DNA of 64,000 nt from Solirubrobacteraceae bacterium (GTDB lineage Bacteria; Actinomycetota; Thermoleophilia; Solirubrobacterales; Solirubrobacteraceae), in the NCBI GenBank assembly GCA_025449845.1, contig JANWIP010000028.1, positions 62,001 through 126,000 on the forward strand, given 5' to 3'. Shown here in pieces: positions 1 through 7,683 of the stretch; positions within the stretch are counted from its first letter, which is position 1; each line of letters begins with the position of its first letter. A program made the position numbers and the translations under genes. Below the pieces are notes generated by a model. That model was not told the DNA's origin, made no database searches, and saw only the letters and a list, made by a program, of their open reading frames with translations.

Positions 1-209
1 TCAAGTACACCGACGACCGCCGCTCGGCCATCTCTGGCCTACGTCGCGTGTCGCGACCGGGCAGGCGCACCTACGTCGATGCTCGCAGCATCCCCAAGGT
101 GCAGGGCGGCATGGGCACCTCGATCGTCTCAACCTCGCGTGGCGTAATGACCGGCCACGATGCTCGCGCTGCGGGCGTCGGCGGCGAGGTCCTGGCGCAG
201 GTCTGGTAG
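1..209 (+). CDS. rpsH: 30S ribosomal protein S8, C-terminal part
   Basis: The reading frame enters from the left edge (first full codon at 3) and ends with TAG at 207-209, giving 68 residues. They match the C-terminal half of S8: the RRVSRPGRR stretch, a [15 protein letters not shown] segment and the [13 protein letters not shown] signature that binds the 16S rRNA central domain, ending in EVLAQVW. S8 is a primary assembly protein of the small subunit. rplF follows after 9 bp, the usual spc-operon order. The start and N-terminal half lie outside the window. Confidence 0.95.
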   Translation, partial: KYTDDRRSAISGLRRVSRPGRRTYVDARSIPKVQGGMGTSIVSTSRGVMTGHDARAAGVGGEVLAQVW

Positions 210-218
210 TCAAGAGCG

Positions 219-752
219 ATGTCGAGAATCGGTAGACAGCCTATTCCCTTGCCCGCCGGCGTTAGCGTCGCCATCGAGCCAGAGTCGGTCAGCGTTAAAG
301 GCCCCAAGGGCGAGCTTTCCGAGCGCATCCCGCGCGACATCGACGTCGTGCAGGAGGGCGAGCAGCTGCTCGTCTCGCGTCCCACCGACCGCGGCCAGCA
401 CCGCGCGCTGCACGGTCTCACGCGTTCGCTGGTGGCCAACATGGTGCAGGGCGTCACGGCGGGCTACGAGAAGCGCCTGGAGATCCAGGGCGTCGGCTAT
501 CGCGCGCAGCTGAAGGGCAAGAACCTTGAGCTGGCCGTGGGCTACTCCCACCCGGTGCCAATTCCCGCCCCCGAGGGCATCGAATTTGAAGTGCCTCAGC
601 CCACGAGGATCGTGGTGAAGGGCATCTCCAAGCAGCAGGTTGGCGAGACGGCGGCGATCATCCGCAAGCAGCGCCCGCCGGAGCCTTACAAGGGCAAGGG
701 CATCCGCTACGAGGGCGAGTACGTCGCTCGCAAGGTCGGTAAGCGCGCATGA
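219..752 (+). CDS. rplF: 50S ribosomal protein L6
   Basis: 177 residues, the normal L6 length, starting [12 protein letters not shown] and ending in the L6 signature [14 protein letters not shown] near residues 154-167. Two similar alpha/beta halves are expected (about 1-80 and 82-177). L6 binds 23S rRNA near the factor-binding site of the large subunit. Its TGA overlaps the ATG of rplR by 4 bp (ATGA), so the two are probably translationally coupled within the spc operon. Confidence 0.98.
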   Translation: MSRIGRQPIPLPAGVSVAIEPESVSVKGPKGELSERIPRDIDVVQEGEQLLVSRPTDRGQHRALHGLTRSLVANMVQGVTAGYEKRLEIQGVGYRAQLKGKNLELAVGYSHPVPIPAPEGIEFEVPQPTRIVVKGISKQQVGETAAIIRKQRPPEPYKGKGIRYEGEYVARKVGKRA

Positions 753-1102
753 CCGTTCTTACGAAGGGCGATCGCCGGCTCTCGCGCCGCCGCCGCGTGC
801 GTGCCAAGGTCTCGGGCACCGCCGCGCGTCCGCGCGTCTCCGTCTTCCGCTCCAACAAGGGCCTCTCCGCGCAGCTCATCGACGACGACTCAGGCCGCAC
901 GCTGGCCGCCGTCAACTGGTACGAGCCAGATCTGCGCCAGCTCAGCAAAGCCGAGCGCACCTCGCGCGCCGCCGCGTTGCTAGGCGAGCGCGCCAAGGCC
1001 GCCGGTGTCGACACCGTCGTGTTCGATCGCGGCGGCTACCGCTACCACGGCCACGTCCGCACCTTCGCCGAAGCGCTGCGCGAGACCGGCATCGCTTTCT
1101 AG
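749..1102 (+). CDS. rplR: 50S ribosomal protein L18
   Basis: 117 residues with a basic N-terminus ([29 protein letters not shown]) and the C-terminal [21 protein letters not shown] typical of L18, which binds 5S rRNA in the central protuberance. It starts within the stop of rplF (ATGA) and is followed by an 89-bp pyrimidine-rich spacer before rpsE. Confidence 0.98.
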   Translation: MTVLTKGDRRLSRRRRVRAKVSGTAARPRVSVFRSNKGLSAQLIDDDSGRTLAAVNWYEPDLRQLSKAERTSRAAALLGERAKAAGVDTVVFDRGGYRYHGHVRTFAEALRETGIAF

Positions 1103-1191
1103 GCCCCTCACCTTCCTCTTCATTTGCAGACCCCTCACCTCACCTTCTCTCCTTCTCACACCTTCCCCCGCTACCCTCACCTCTTCCTCTT
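1103..1191 (+). other. pyrimidine-rich rplR-rpsE spacer without Shine-Dalgarno
   Basis: The 89-bp spacer is almost entirely C and T on the + strand, with repeated CCTCACCTTC-like words, and no purine-rich ribosome-binding site precedes the rpsE ATG. Other genes in this operon overlap or have short spacers. Its function is unknown; an unstructured leader or a homopurine/homopyrimidine tract are both possible. Confidence 0.6.
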
Positions 1192-2082
1192 ATGAACTCA
1201 GATCGCTCAGTTAGCTCAGCCGGCCTCGACCTCCAGGAGCGCGTCGTGGAGATCAACCGCGTCGCCAAGGTCGTCAAGGGCGGTCGTCGCTTCTCTTTCA
1301 CCGCCCTCGTCGTCGTCGGTGATGAGCGCGAGATCGTTGGCATCGGCTATGGCAAGGCCAACGAGGTGCCGCTGGCGATCCAGAAGGGTGTCGAGCGCGC
1401 CAAGAAAGATCTCTTCCGGGTGCCTAAGCACGGCAGCACCATCACGCATCAGACCACGGGTGTCTTCGGTGCGGGGCGCGTGTTCCTCAAGCCTGCCGCT
1501 CCGGGTACGGGAGTCATCGCCGGTGGTGGCGTACGCGCGGTGCTGGAGCTTGCGGGGATTCACGACATTCTTTCCAAGAGCCTTGGCACGCAGAACCCGA
1601 TCAACCTGGTTAAGGCCACCGTTGCCGGCCTGCGCGGACTGCGCACGCCTGCCGAGGTAGCCGAGCTGCGCGGCCTTTCGATAAACAAGGTCCTGGGTCT
1701 CACCGAGCAGCCGACCAATGGCGCTGCCGAGGCCGCCCCGGCCAGGGAGTCGGAGACAGAGGCAGCCGCTCCGGCCGGCGATAGCGCGCCCGAGGCAGCC
1801 GCGGCCGAGGCCGCTCCCGCCGAGGCCCCAGCTGCTGCGGAGACTGCATCTGCTCCTGCCGAGGCTCCCACTGCTGCGGAGGCCGCGTCTGCTCCTGCCG
1901 AGGCCCCCGCTGCTGCGGAGGCCGCGTCTGCTCCTGCCGAGGCTCCCGCTGCTGCGGAGGCCGCGTCTGCTCCTGCCGAGGCTCCCGCCGAGGCCCCAGT
2001 CGCTGAGCCCGCTGCTGCTGAGGCTCCCCCCCCTGAGTCCCCCGCCGCGGAGGCCGCGCCCGCCGAGGAGCCTTCAGCCTGA
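1192..2082 (+). CDS. rpsE: 30S ribosomal protein S5 with long Ala/Pro/Glu tail
   Basis: 296 residues, far longer than the usual 165-200. Residues ~16-175 are ordinary S5: the double-stranded-RNA-binding-like segment [30 protein letters not shown] and [13 protein letters not shown]. From ~177 to 296 it is a low-complexity Ala/Pro/Glu tail including four copies of a 13-residue unit ([13 protein letters not shown]). The start at 1192 gives the expected N-terminus; upstream in-frame sequence has no S5 similarity. S5 lies on the solvent side of the small subunit and acts in decoding fidelity, so the tail would protrude from the ribosome. TGA overlaps the rpmD ATG by 1 bp. Confidence 0.95.
   Translation: MNSDRSVSSAGLDLQERVVEINRVAKVVKGGRRFSFTALVVVGDEREIVGIGYGKANEVPLAIQKGVERAKKDLFRVPKHGSTITHQTTGVFGAGRVFLKPAAPGTGVIAGGGVRAVLELAGIHDILSKSLGTQNPINLVKATVAGLRGLRTPAEVAELRGLSINKVLGLTEQPTNGAAEAAPARESETEAAAPAGDSAPEAAAAEAAPAEAPAAAETASAPAEAPTAAEAASAPAEAPAAAEAASAPAEAPAAAEAASAPAEAPAEAPVAEPAAAEAPPPESPAAEAAPAEEPSA
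1831..1990 (+). repeat. 39-bp tandem repeat in rpsE tail
   Basis: The word tctgctcctgccgag recurs at about 1849, 1888, 1927 and 1966, an exact 39-bp period (13 codons). Copies differ at only a few bases, indicating recent expansion by slippage or unequal recombination. The period keeps the reading frame. Confidence 0.9.
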
Positions 2083-2273
2083 TGTCTTCCTTGACCGTCG
2101 TCCAGCGCCGCTCGGCAAACGGCTCGAACAAGCGCCAGTTGGACACACTGCGCTCGCTGGGGCTGCGTCGCATCGGCCATGAGGTGCAGATCAAAGACTG
2201 CCCCCAGGCACGAGGCATGGTGCACGCCGTGCGCCACCTTGTCGAGGTACGCGACGGGGAGGCTGGCAAATGA
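2082..2273 (+). CDS. rpmD: 50S ribosomal protein L30
   Basis: 63 residues, normal for bacterial L30: TVVQRRSANGSNKRQLDTLRSLGLRRIGHEV followed by a MVHAVRHLVEV C-terminus. L30 is a small large-subunit protein bound to 23S rRNA. The ATG overlaps the rpsE stop by one base and its own TGA overlaps the rplO ATG by 4 bp. Confidence 0.97.
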   Translation: MSSLTVVQRRSANGSNKRQLDTLRSLGLRRIGHEVQIKDCPQARGMVHAVRHLVEVRDGEAGK

Positions 2274-2815
2274 GCCCCGCCCCGAAGACCCCTCCGCGTA
2301 AGGGTCCCGAGGAGAGCACCGAGCAGGAGCAGCGCATCGGTCTGCACTCACTGTCCCCGCCGCCTGGCAGTCGCCGCCCGCGCAAGCGCATCGGGCGAGG
2401 CGAAGGCTCGGGAACCGGCAAGACCTCCGGCCGCGGGCAGAAGGGCTACGGCTCGCGCTCGGGCTCCAAGAGCAGGGCGCGCTTTGAGGGTGGGCAGATG
2501 CCGATCCATATGCGCATGCGCAAGCTGCGCGGGCCGCACATGAAGAAGTCGATGCCTTTCGAGCCTTTCCGCACGCACACTCAGGCCGTCAACATCGGCG
2601 CGCTTGAGGAGCGTTTCGACGCGGGCGCCGAGGTGACGCTTGAGCTGATGGTGGGTAAGGGCCTGGGCACTCGTAAGGGCATCCCCGTGAAGGTCCTCGC
2701 CAAGGGCGAGCTGAGCAAGAAGCTCACGGTGCATGCTCACGCCTTCAGCGCCAGCGCGCGCGAGCAGATCGAGGCAGCGGGCGGCAGCTGTGTCGTGCTC
2801 GAGCCGATCTCCTAA
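2270..2815 (+). CDS. rplO: 50S ribosomal protein L15
   Basis: 181 residues, about 30 longer than usual because of an N-terminal extension (MSPAPKTPPRKGPEESTEQEQR) before the canonical LHSLSPPPGSRRPRKRIGRGEGSGTG. The glycine/arginine-rich GQKGYGSRSG and the C-terminal HAFSASAREQIEAAGG are typical. L15 is a late assembly protein of the large subunit. It starts inside the rpmD stop (ATGA); an internal start nearer the LHSL motif cannot be excluded, but the coupled start is favoured. Confidence 0.95.
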   Translation: MSPAPKTPPRKGPEESTEQEQRIGLHSLSPPPGSRRPRKRIGRGEGSGTGKTSGRGQKGYGSRSGSKSRARFEGGQMPIHMRMRKLRGPHMKKSMPFEPFRTHTQAVNIGALEERFDAGAEVTLELMVGKGLGTRKGIPVKVLAKGELSKKLTVHAHAFSASAREQIEAAGGSCVVLEPIS

Positions 2816-2863
2816 CAACAGACCCCTCGCGCCCGCGGCCCGCGAGGGCTAGAATCCGCGTCG

Positions 2864-4135
2864 ATGCTCGCCACCATCCTCAGCGCCTTCCAGGTCGCCG
2901 ACATCCGCAAGAAGCTCGGCTTCACGGCGCTCATGCTTTTGATCTATCGCTTCGGCTCGCACATTCCCGTGCCAGGCGTGAACCTCTCCGCGGTCAACAA
3001 CATCCAGAAGCAGTTCGGGGGCTCCAACATTCTTGGCTTCCTCAACCTCTTCAGCGGCGGCGGTCTCTCGCGCATCGCGCTCTTCGCGCTGGGCATCATG
3101 CCCTACATCACCGCCTCCATCATCCTGCAGCTCCTGCAGGTCGTCGTGCCTTCGCTTGAGAAGCTCTCCAAGGAAGGCGAGGTGGGTCAGCAGCGCATCA
3201 CCCAGTACACCCGCTACCTCACCGTGGGCCTCGCCTTCGCGCAGTCCATCGGCTATGTCTTCCTCTTCCACTCCTTGCAGGCCGGCGCCGGCGAATCGGT
3301 CGTGACCAAGTTCGACGCGCCGCACATCTTCCTGATCGTCATCTGCCTCACCGCCGGCTGCGTGCTGTTGATGTGGATCGGCGAGCTCATCACCCAGCGC
3401 GGCATCGGCAACGGCATCTCGCTGCTGATCTTCTCCTCGATCGTCGCCCGTCTGCCTTCGGGCATCCAGAGCTGGTGGACCAGCCAGGATCAGGTCTTCA
3501 AGGTGATGATGCCTTTCATCGTGCTCGCCGTCGTCGCCGGCATCGTCTTCGTGCAGGAGGGCCAGCGCCGCATCCCCGTGCAGTACGCCAAGCGCGTCAT
3601 CGGCCGGCGCATGACCGAGGGCGGGCAGACCTATCTGCCGCTGCGCGTCAACATGGCCGGCGTCATCCCCGTCATCTTCGCCGCCTCCATCATGGCCTTC
3701 CCGCCCACCGTCGGCCAGCTGATCCACACCAAATGGGCCCAGGGCGTCTCGGACTTCTTCACACCTAACGGCTGGCACTACGTGCTGGGCGAGTCGATCT
3801 TCATCATCATCTTCGCCTACTTCTACACCGCCGTCACCTTCAATCCCGTCGACCAGGCCGACAACCTCAAGAAATACGGCGGCTTCATCCCCGGGGTGCG
3901 TCCCGGCCGTCCCACCGCCGAATTCCTCGACCGCATTCTGGCCCGCCTCACGTTCCCTGGCGCGCTCTTCCTCGCGGCCGTCGCCGCACTGCCAACCATC
4001 CTCATCGCGCGCACTCATGCCAACTTCTTCTTCGGCGGCACTTCCCTACTGATTGTCATTGGTGTGGCATTGGAAACGATGAAGCAGCTTGAGGCTCAGT
4101 TGATGATGCGAAGTTACGAGGGCTTTTTGAAGTAA
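2864..4135 (+). CDS. secY: Preprotein translocase subunit SecY
   Basis: 423 residues with ten predicted hydrophobic segments. It starts MLATILSAFQVADIRKKLGFTALMLLIYRFGSHIPVPGV, the SecY N-terminus, and contains ALGIMPYITASIILQLL and YAKRVIGRR regions; the C-terminal loop holds GFIPGVRPGRPTAEFLDRILARLT. It is the channel of the Sec translocon in the cytoplasmic membrane, with SecE and SecG (not in this window). It sits in the standard place between rplO and adk. Confidence 0.98.
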   Translation: MLATILSAFQVADIRKKLGFTALMLLIYRFGSHIPVPGVNLSAVNNIQKQFGGSNILGFLNLFSGGGLSRIALFALGIMPYITASIILQLLQVVVPSLEKLSKEGEVGQQRITQYTRYLTVGLAFAQSIGYVFLFHSLQAGAGESVVTKFDAPHIFLIVICLTAGCVLLMWIGELITQRGIGNGISLLIFSSIVARLPSGIQSWWTSQDQVFKVMMPFIVLAVVAGIVFVQEGQRRIPVQYAKRVIGRRMTEGGQTYLPLRVNMAGVIPVIFAASIMAFPPTVGQLIHTKWAQGVSDFFTPNGWHYVLGESIFIIIFAYFYTAVTFNPVDQADNLKKYGGFIPGVRPGRPTAEFLDRILARLTFPGALFLAAVAALPTILIARTHANFFFGGTSLLIVIGVALETMKQLEAQLMMRSYEGFLK

Positions 4136-4203
4136 CTCCCGGGGGGTGGTCGGGAGGGGGGTCTGCCACCCTCCCGGGCTAGTGCGAGGGCTTTTTGAAG
4201 TAA
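4117..4203 (+). repeat. 19-bp direct repeat enclosing a stem-loop after secY
   Basis: The last 19 bp of secY (4117-4135, including TAA) are repeated exactly at 4185-4203. Between them lies an inverted repeat, 4151-4160 against 4167-4176 (one mismatch, 6-nt loop), which could act as a terminator or processing hairpin although no T-run follows. The duplicated copy puts a second stop 11 bp before the adk TTG start. Confidence 0.85.
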
Positions 4204-4213
4204 TCTCGGGCAC

Positions 4214-4888
4214 TTGTCCGAGCTCAATCTCATTCTGCTCGGCCCGCCCGGGGCCGGCAAGGGCACTCAGGCCGAGCGTCTGCGGGAGGATTTCGCCTTA
4301 GCCCACATCTCCACCGGCGACATGCTGCGCGCCCAGGTGAGCGAGGGCACCGAACTGGGCAAGCAGGCCCAGAGCTATATGCAGGCCGGCGAACTCGTGC
4401 CCGATGAGGTCATCATCGGCATGATCATGGTGCGCATCGGCGCCGCCGACGCCCGCGACGGCTTCCTGCTCGATGGCTTCCCGCGCAACGAGCAGCAGGC
4501 CGACGCGCTGGGCGAGGCACTCGCGACGCTTGAGCGCAGGCTGCTCGCCGTGCTGCTGATCGAGGTCTCAGACGACGAGGTTGTGCGTCGCCTCGGCGGG
4601 CGCCGCGTATGCACCAAAAGCGGGCACGTCTACCACCTGGAGTTCGACCCCCCCAAGCACGAGGGTATCTGCGATCAGGACGGTTCGCGCCTGATCCAAC
4701 GCGACGACGATCATGAGCAGACCATCCGCAAGCGCCTGGAGGTCTACCACGCGCAGACCGCGCCTTTGATCGAGTACTACGAGAAGGAGGGGCTCTTGCG
4801 CCGCTTCGACGGCCGCCGCCCGCCTAACGAGGTCAACGACCACATCCGCGCCACGCTTGCCACTCTGAGGCTTGAGGACAAGCTATGA
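4214..4888 (+). CDS. adk: Adenylate kinase
   Basis: 224 residues starting at TTG. The P-loop GPPGAGKGT is at residues 10-18, STGDMLRAQV at 33-42, and FLLDGFPRN at 84-92. The lid domain (about 126-165) has Cys133, Ser136, Cys153 and Asp156 at the positions that carry Cys-Cys-Cys-Asp zinc ligands in Gram-positive enzymes, so one Cys is replaced by Ser. The enzyme interconverts ATP+AMP and 2 ADP in the cytoplasm. It follows secY and precedes map as in most bacteria. Confidence 0.97.
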   Translation: MSELNLILLGPPGAGKGTQAERLREDFALAHISTGDMLRAQVSEGTELGKQAQSYMQAGELVPDEVIIGMIMVRIGAADARDGFLLDGFPRNEQQADALGEALATLERRLLAVLLIEVSDDEVVRRLGGRRVCTKSGHVYHLEFDPPKHEGICDQDGSRLIQRDDDHEQTIRKRLEVYHAQTAPLIEYYEKEGLLRRFDGRRPPNEVNDHIRATLATLRLEDKL

Positions 4889-5030
4889 CGTTCGCTGACC
4901 GAAGCCGGGAGACACTCGCCTTTGGCTCGCATCCCCGTTTCGGCCAGCGCAATACTGCGTCCTCACTCGCTCGCGTGCTTAGCACGCCACGCTCGCTGCG
5001 TCCTTGCCTTGCTTGCCCAGCGAACGTCAT
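4885..5030 (+). repeat. Intergenic hairpin element, copy 1
   Basis: A 146-bp element beginning at the adk stop codon. Its ends are a perfect 13-bp inverted repeat (4885-4897 and 5018-5030). The core shares three blocks with the copy at 8665-8800: ctgcgtcctcac (4955-4966), an identical 24-mer (4969-4992) that contains the palindrome GCGTGCT-T-AGCACGC, and ttgccttgcttgccca (5004-5019, one mismatch). No ORF fits it. The ends differ between copies but are self-complementary in each. Confidence 0.8.
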
Positions 5031-5061
5031 GGCGCTCACCTTGCCCGGCTAAGCTCACTAA

Positions 5062-5874
5062 ATGATTGTCAAGAAGACCCCCGCGGAGATCGACAAGATG
5101 GCAGCCGCAGGCGAGATCCTGGTGGCGACCTTGCACATGCTGGAGGGCAAGATCCGTCCTGGCGTTCGTACCCAGGAGCTCGATCAGGCCGCCGAGCGCT
5201 TCATCCGCGCGCGCGGTGCCACGCCCACCTTCAAGGGCTACCGCGGCTTCCCTGGCTCGATCTGCGCCTCACCCAACGCGATGGTCGTGCACGGCATCCC
5301 CGGTCGCTATCGCCTCGGCGGCGGCGACATCATCTCGATCGACGTGGGCGTCACCTATAACGGCTGGGTCGCCGACGCCGCCCGCACCTTTCCCGTCGGA
5401 GACATCGACGCGATATCCGAGAACCTACTGCGCTACACGCGCGAGGCGCTCTACGCGGGCGTTGCGCAGTGCATCGTCGGCCACCGCGTCGGCGACATCT
5501 CGCACGCCATCCAGCAGGTCGCCGAGGGAGCGAACCTCTCCGTTGTGCGCTCGCTCGTGGGCCACGGCGTCGGGCGCAACATGCACGAGGACCCGCAGGT
5601 GCCCAACTACGGTCGCCCTGGCAAGGGTCCCCGCTTGGAGGAGGGCATGGTGTTGGCGATCGAGCCGATGACCACGGCCGGCCGGGCCGCCGTACGCATG
5701 GCGGGCGACAACTGGGCGATCTTCTCCCAGGACGATTCGCCGGCGGCCCACTTCGAGTTCACCGTGGCCGTCACCGCGCAGGGACCCCGGGTCCTCACAC
5801 CGTGGCATCTGAGCGAGCAGCAGCAGGCCCCGGGTGCCGAGCCGCTGGCACAGGGTGCCGCCGGCACCGGCTGA
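5062..5874 (+). CDS. map: Methionine aminopeptidase, type I
   Basis: 270 residues. The metal ligands of the pita-bread fold are recognisable: Asp94 (ISIDVG), Asp105 (VADAART), His168 (GHGVGRNMHED), Glu201 (LAIEPM) and Glu232 (HFEFTV). It removes the N-terminal Met from nascent proteins. The last ~20 residues (EQQQAPGAEPLAQGAAGTG) are an extra low-complexity tail. It lies in the usual adk-map position; infA, usually next, is absent. Confidence 0.97.
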   Translation: MIVKKTPAEIDKMAAAGEILVATLHMLEGKIRPGVRTQELDQAAERFIRARGATPTFKGYRGFPGSICASPNAMVVHGIPGRYRLGGGDIISIDVGVTYNGWVADAARTFPVGDIDAISENLLRYTREALYAGVAQCIVGHRVGDISHAIQQVAEGANLSVVRSLVGHGVGRNMHEDPQVPNYGRPGKGPRLEEGMVLAIEPMTTAGRAAVRMAGDNWAIFSQDDSPAAHFEFTVAVTAQGPRVLTPWHLSEQQQAPGAEPLAQGAAGTG

Positions 5875-6004
5875 GCGAAGTTGCTAGCATCTACTGTCCT
5901 GCTCGCAGGCGCGTCGTTTGGTGCTCGTGAGCAAACTCCACGACTTGGTAGCGGCGGCCGTCCCGGCCTCCAGAGCCGGGTTGCTGGACCAGCCGAAAGG
6001 GATT
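5875..6004 (+). other. map-rpmJ spacer without infA
   Basis: 130 bp, too short for infA (about 220 bp) and without an ORF resembling IF-1. It contains a small GC-rich inverted repeat (ccggcctccagagccgg) and leads directly into rpmJ with GAAAGGG a few bases before the ATG. Confidence 0.6.
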
Positions 6005-6118
6005 ATGAAGGTCAGACCGTCGGTGAAGCCGATGTGCGAGAAGTGCAAGATCATCCGCCGCCACGGCGCGGTTCTCGTCATCTGCCAGAACAAGCGTCAT
6101 AAGCAGCGCCAGGGCTAA
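6005..6118 (+). CDS. rpmJ: 50S ribosomal protein L36
   Basis: 37 residues, [19 protein letters not shown] followed by a C-terminal HKQRQG: the standard L36 length and sequence. It carries the C-x2-C...C...H zinc-ribbon pattern (Cys11, Cys14, Cys27, His32), i.e. the zinc-binding form. It is the smallest large-subunit protein. The ATG at 6005 is preceded by GAAAGGG; it lies just upstream of rpsM. Confidence 0.97.
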   Translation: MKVRPSVKPMCEKCKIIRRHGAVLVICQNKRHKQRQG

Positions 6119-6129
6119 GGGGTAGCTGG

Positions 6130-6513
6130 GTGGCACGTATCGCTGGGGTCAACTTGCCCCTCAACAAGCGCTCGGAGATCGGGCTTACATACATCTTTGG
6201 CATCGGCCGTTCCATGGCCAACAAGATTCTGAGCGAAGTCAAGGTCAGCCCTGACACCTACGTGCGCGACCTCACCGAGGACGAGGTCTCCAAGCTGCGC
6301 GACGCCATCGACCGCAACCTCACCGTCGAGGGTGACCTACGCCGCGAACGCTCCCAGGACATCAAGCGCCTGCAGGAGATCGGCTGCTACCGCGGCCTGC
6401 GCCATCGCCGCGGCCTGCCCGTCAGAGGTCAGAAAACCAAGACCAATGCCCGCACCCGCAAGGGCCCCAAGCGCATGCAGGTCGCCGGCAAGAAGAAGGC
6501 AGGTAAGAAGTAG
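6130..6513 (+). CDS. rpsM: 30S ribosomal protein S13
   Basis: 127 residues starting at GTG ([26 protein letters not shown]), with [25 protein letters not shown] and a basic C-terminal tail. S13 sits in the head of the small subunit and contacts tRNA and the large subunit. Its stop overlaps the GTG start of rpsK by one base. First gene of the alpha-type cluster here. Confidence 0.98.
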   Translation: MARIAGVNLPLNKRSEIGLTYIFGIGRSMANKILSEVKVSPDTYVRDLTEDEVSKLRDAIDRNLTVEGDLRRERSQDIKRLQEIGCYRGLRHRRGLPVRGQKTKTNARTRKGPKRMQVAGKKKAGKK

Positions 6514-6908
6514 TGCCTCCTGCTCCCAAGCGCGCCCGCGGCCGGCGCAAGCCCAAGAAGAACATTCCCATTGGGCAGGCCCACATCAAGACTTCTTTCA
6601 ACAACACCATCGTCTCGCTCACCGACACCCAGGGCAACGTCATCGCCTGGGAGTCCGCCGGCGGCGCTGGCTTCAAGGGTTCGCGCAAGTCCACCCCTTT
6701 CGCCGCTCAGGTCACCGCCGACGCGGCTGCCCGCAAGGGCATCGAGCAGGGACTGCAGAAGGTCGAGGTCTACGTCAAGGGCCCCGGCTCTGGACGCGAG
6801 ACCGCGATTCGCTCGCTGCAGGCTGCCGGCCTTGAGGTGACAGGTGTCAAGGACGTAACGCCTCAGGCGCACAACGGTTGTCGCCCCCGCAAGCGCCGAC
6901 GGGTATAG
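6513..6908 (+). CDS. rpsK: 30S ribosomal protein S11
   Basis: 131 residues from a GTG overlapping the rpsM TAG. Contains [46 protein letters not shown] and the basic C-terminus [12 protein letters not shown]11 lies on the platform of the small subunit near the mRNA exit. 54 bp separate it from rpsD. Confidence 0.98.
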   Translation: MPPAPKRARGRRKPKKNIPIGQAHIKTSFNNTIVSLTDTQGNVIAWESAGGAGFKGSRKSTPFAAQVTADAAARKGIEQGLQKVEVYVKGPGSGRETAIRSLQAAGLEVTGVKDVTPQAHNGCRPRKRRRV

Positions 6909-6962
6909 GCAGCGCGGCCCACCCCTCCTCCAAACCAAGACGAGAACGAGAACAACAAACCG

Positions 6963-7583
6963 ATGGCCAGAGACACAAGCCCCCAGTGCAAGCAGTGCCG
7001 ACGTGAGGGACAGAAGCTGTTCCTCAAGGGTGAGCGCTGCCTCACAGACAAGTGTGGCGTCGAGCGCCGCGCCTACCCGCCCGGCGAGCACGGTCGCGGG
7101 CGCCAGAAGCAGAGCGAGTACCGCCTGCAGCTGCGCGAGAAGCAGAAGGCCCGTCGCTACTACGGCGTGCTCGAGAAGCAGTTCCATGGCTACTACGAAA
7201 AGGCCTCGCGTCAGCCCGGCATCACCGGCGAGAACCTGCTCGCGCTCTTGGAGTGCCGCTTTGACAACGTGCTCGTGCGCCTCGGCTTCGCCGCCTCGCG
7301 CCGCCAGGCCCGCCAGCTGATCCTCCACGGACACTGGACGATCAACGGCAAGCGCGTAAACATCCCTAGCTATCAGGTGCGCCCTGGCGAGATCATCGCC
7401 ATCAAGGCCGAGACGCCCGCCACGCAGGTGGTCAGGGACGCCACGGAGCTCACCGGACAGATTCCCGCGTGGCTTCAGGCCGATCACGAGTCGCTCACGG
7501 CCAAGGTGCTGCGCAGGCCCGAGCGCCGCGAGGTTGCCGCGCCGGTGCAGGAGCAGCTCATCGTCGAGCTGTACTCGAAGTAA
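6963..7583 (+). CDS. rpsD: 30S ribosomal protein S4
   Basis: 206 residues. The N-terminus has four cysteines (C-x2-C at about 9-12 and C-x4-C near 26-31), the zinc-containing form of S4. The S4 RNA-binding domain is at ~95-160 (CRFDNVLVRLGFAASRRQARQLILHGHWTINGKRV). S4 nucleates 30S assembly and in many bacteria represses its own operon by binding an mRNA pseudoknot; a possible pseudoknot lies just downstream (7602-7634). Confidence 0.98.
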   Translation: MARDTSPQCKQCRREGQKLFLKGERCLTDKCGVERRAYPPGEHGRGRQKQSEYRLQLREKQKARRYYGVLEKQFHGYYEKASRQPGITGENLLALLECRFDNVLVRLGFAASRRQARQLILHGHWTINGKRVNIPSYQVRPGEIIAIKAETPATQVVRDATELTGQIPAWLQADHESLTAKVLRRPERREVAAPVQEQLIVELYSK

Positions 7584-7601
7584 GTAGCGCAAGTTTTGCC
7601 A

Positions 7602-7652
7602 CGCCGCGACTCCTGGGTCGCGGCGCCCCAGGAGCCGGTGCCCAAAGGCGCC
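7602..7652 (+). promoter_or_regulatory. Candidate RNA switch or pseudoknot in rpsD-rpoA spacer
   Basis: Helix 1 is perfect over 9 bp (7602-7610 with 7617-7625). Its 6-nt loop plus flanks also forms a perfect 8-bp helix with sequence just downstream (7610-7617 with 7627-7634). The two can compete or, through the loop, form an H-type pseudoknot. A third hairpin (7637-7642 with 7647-7652, loop caaa) follows, then the leader of rpoA. There is no T-run. Ribosomal protein S4 or a terminator role are guesses from position. Confidence 0.5.
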
Positions 7653-7683
7653 GGGAGGACACCCCAACGACGTTAGGACCTTG

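Noticed and set aside
1560-2351. Minus-strand open frames with Ala/Gly-Ser repeats opposite the rpsE tail
   Set aside because: They only mirror the 39-bp repeat of rpsE.
2849-4018. 389-codon minus-strand open frame across secY
   Set aside because: Composition is Asp/Glu/Gly/His-rich shadow of SecY codons; SecY is unmistakable on the other strand.
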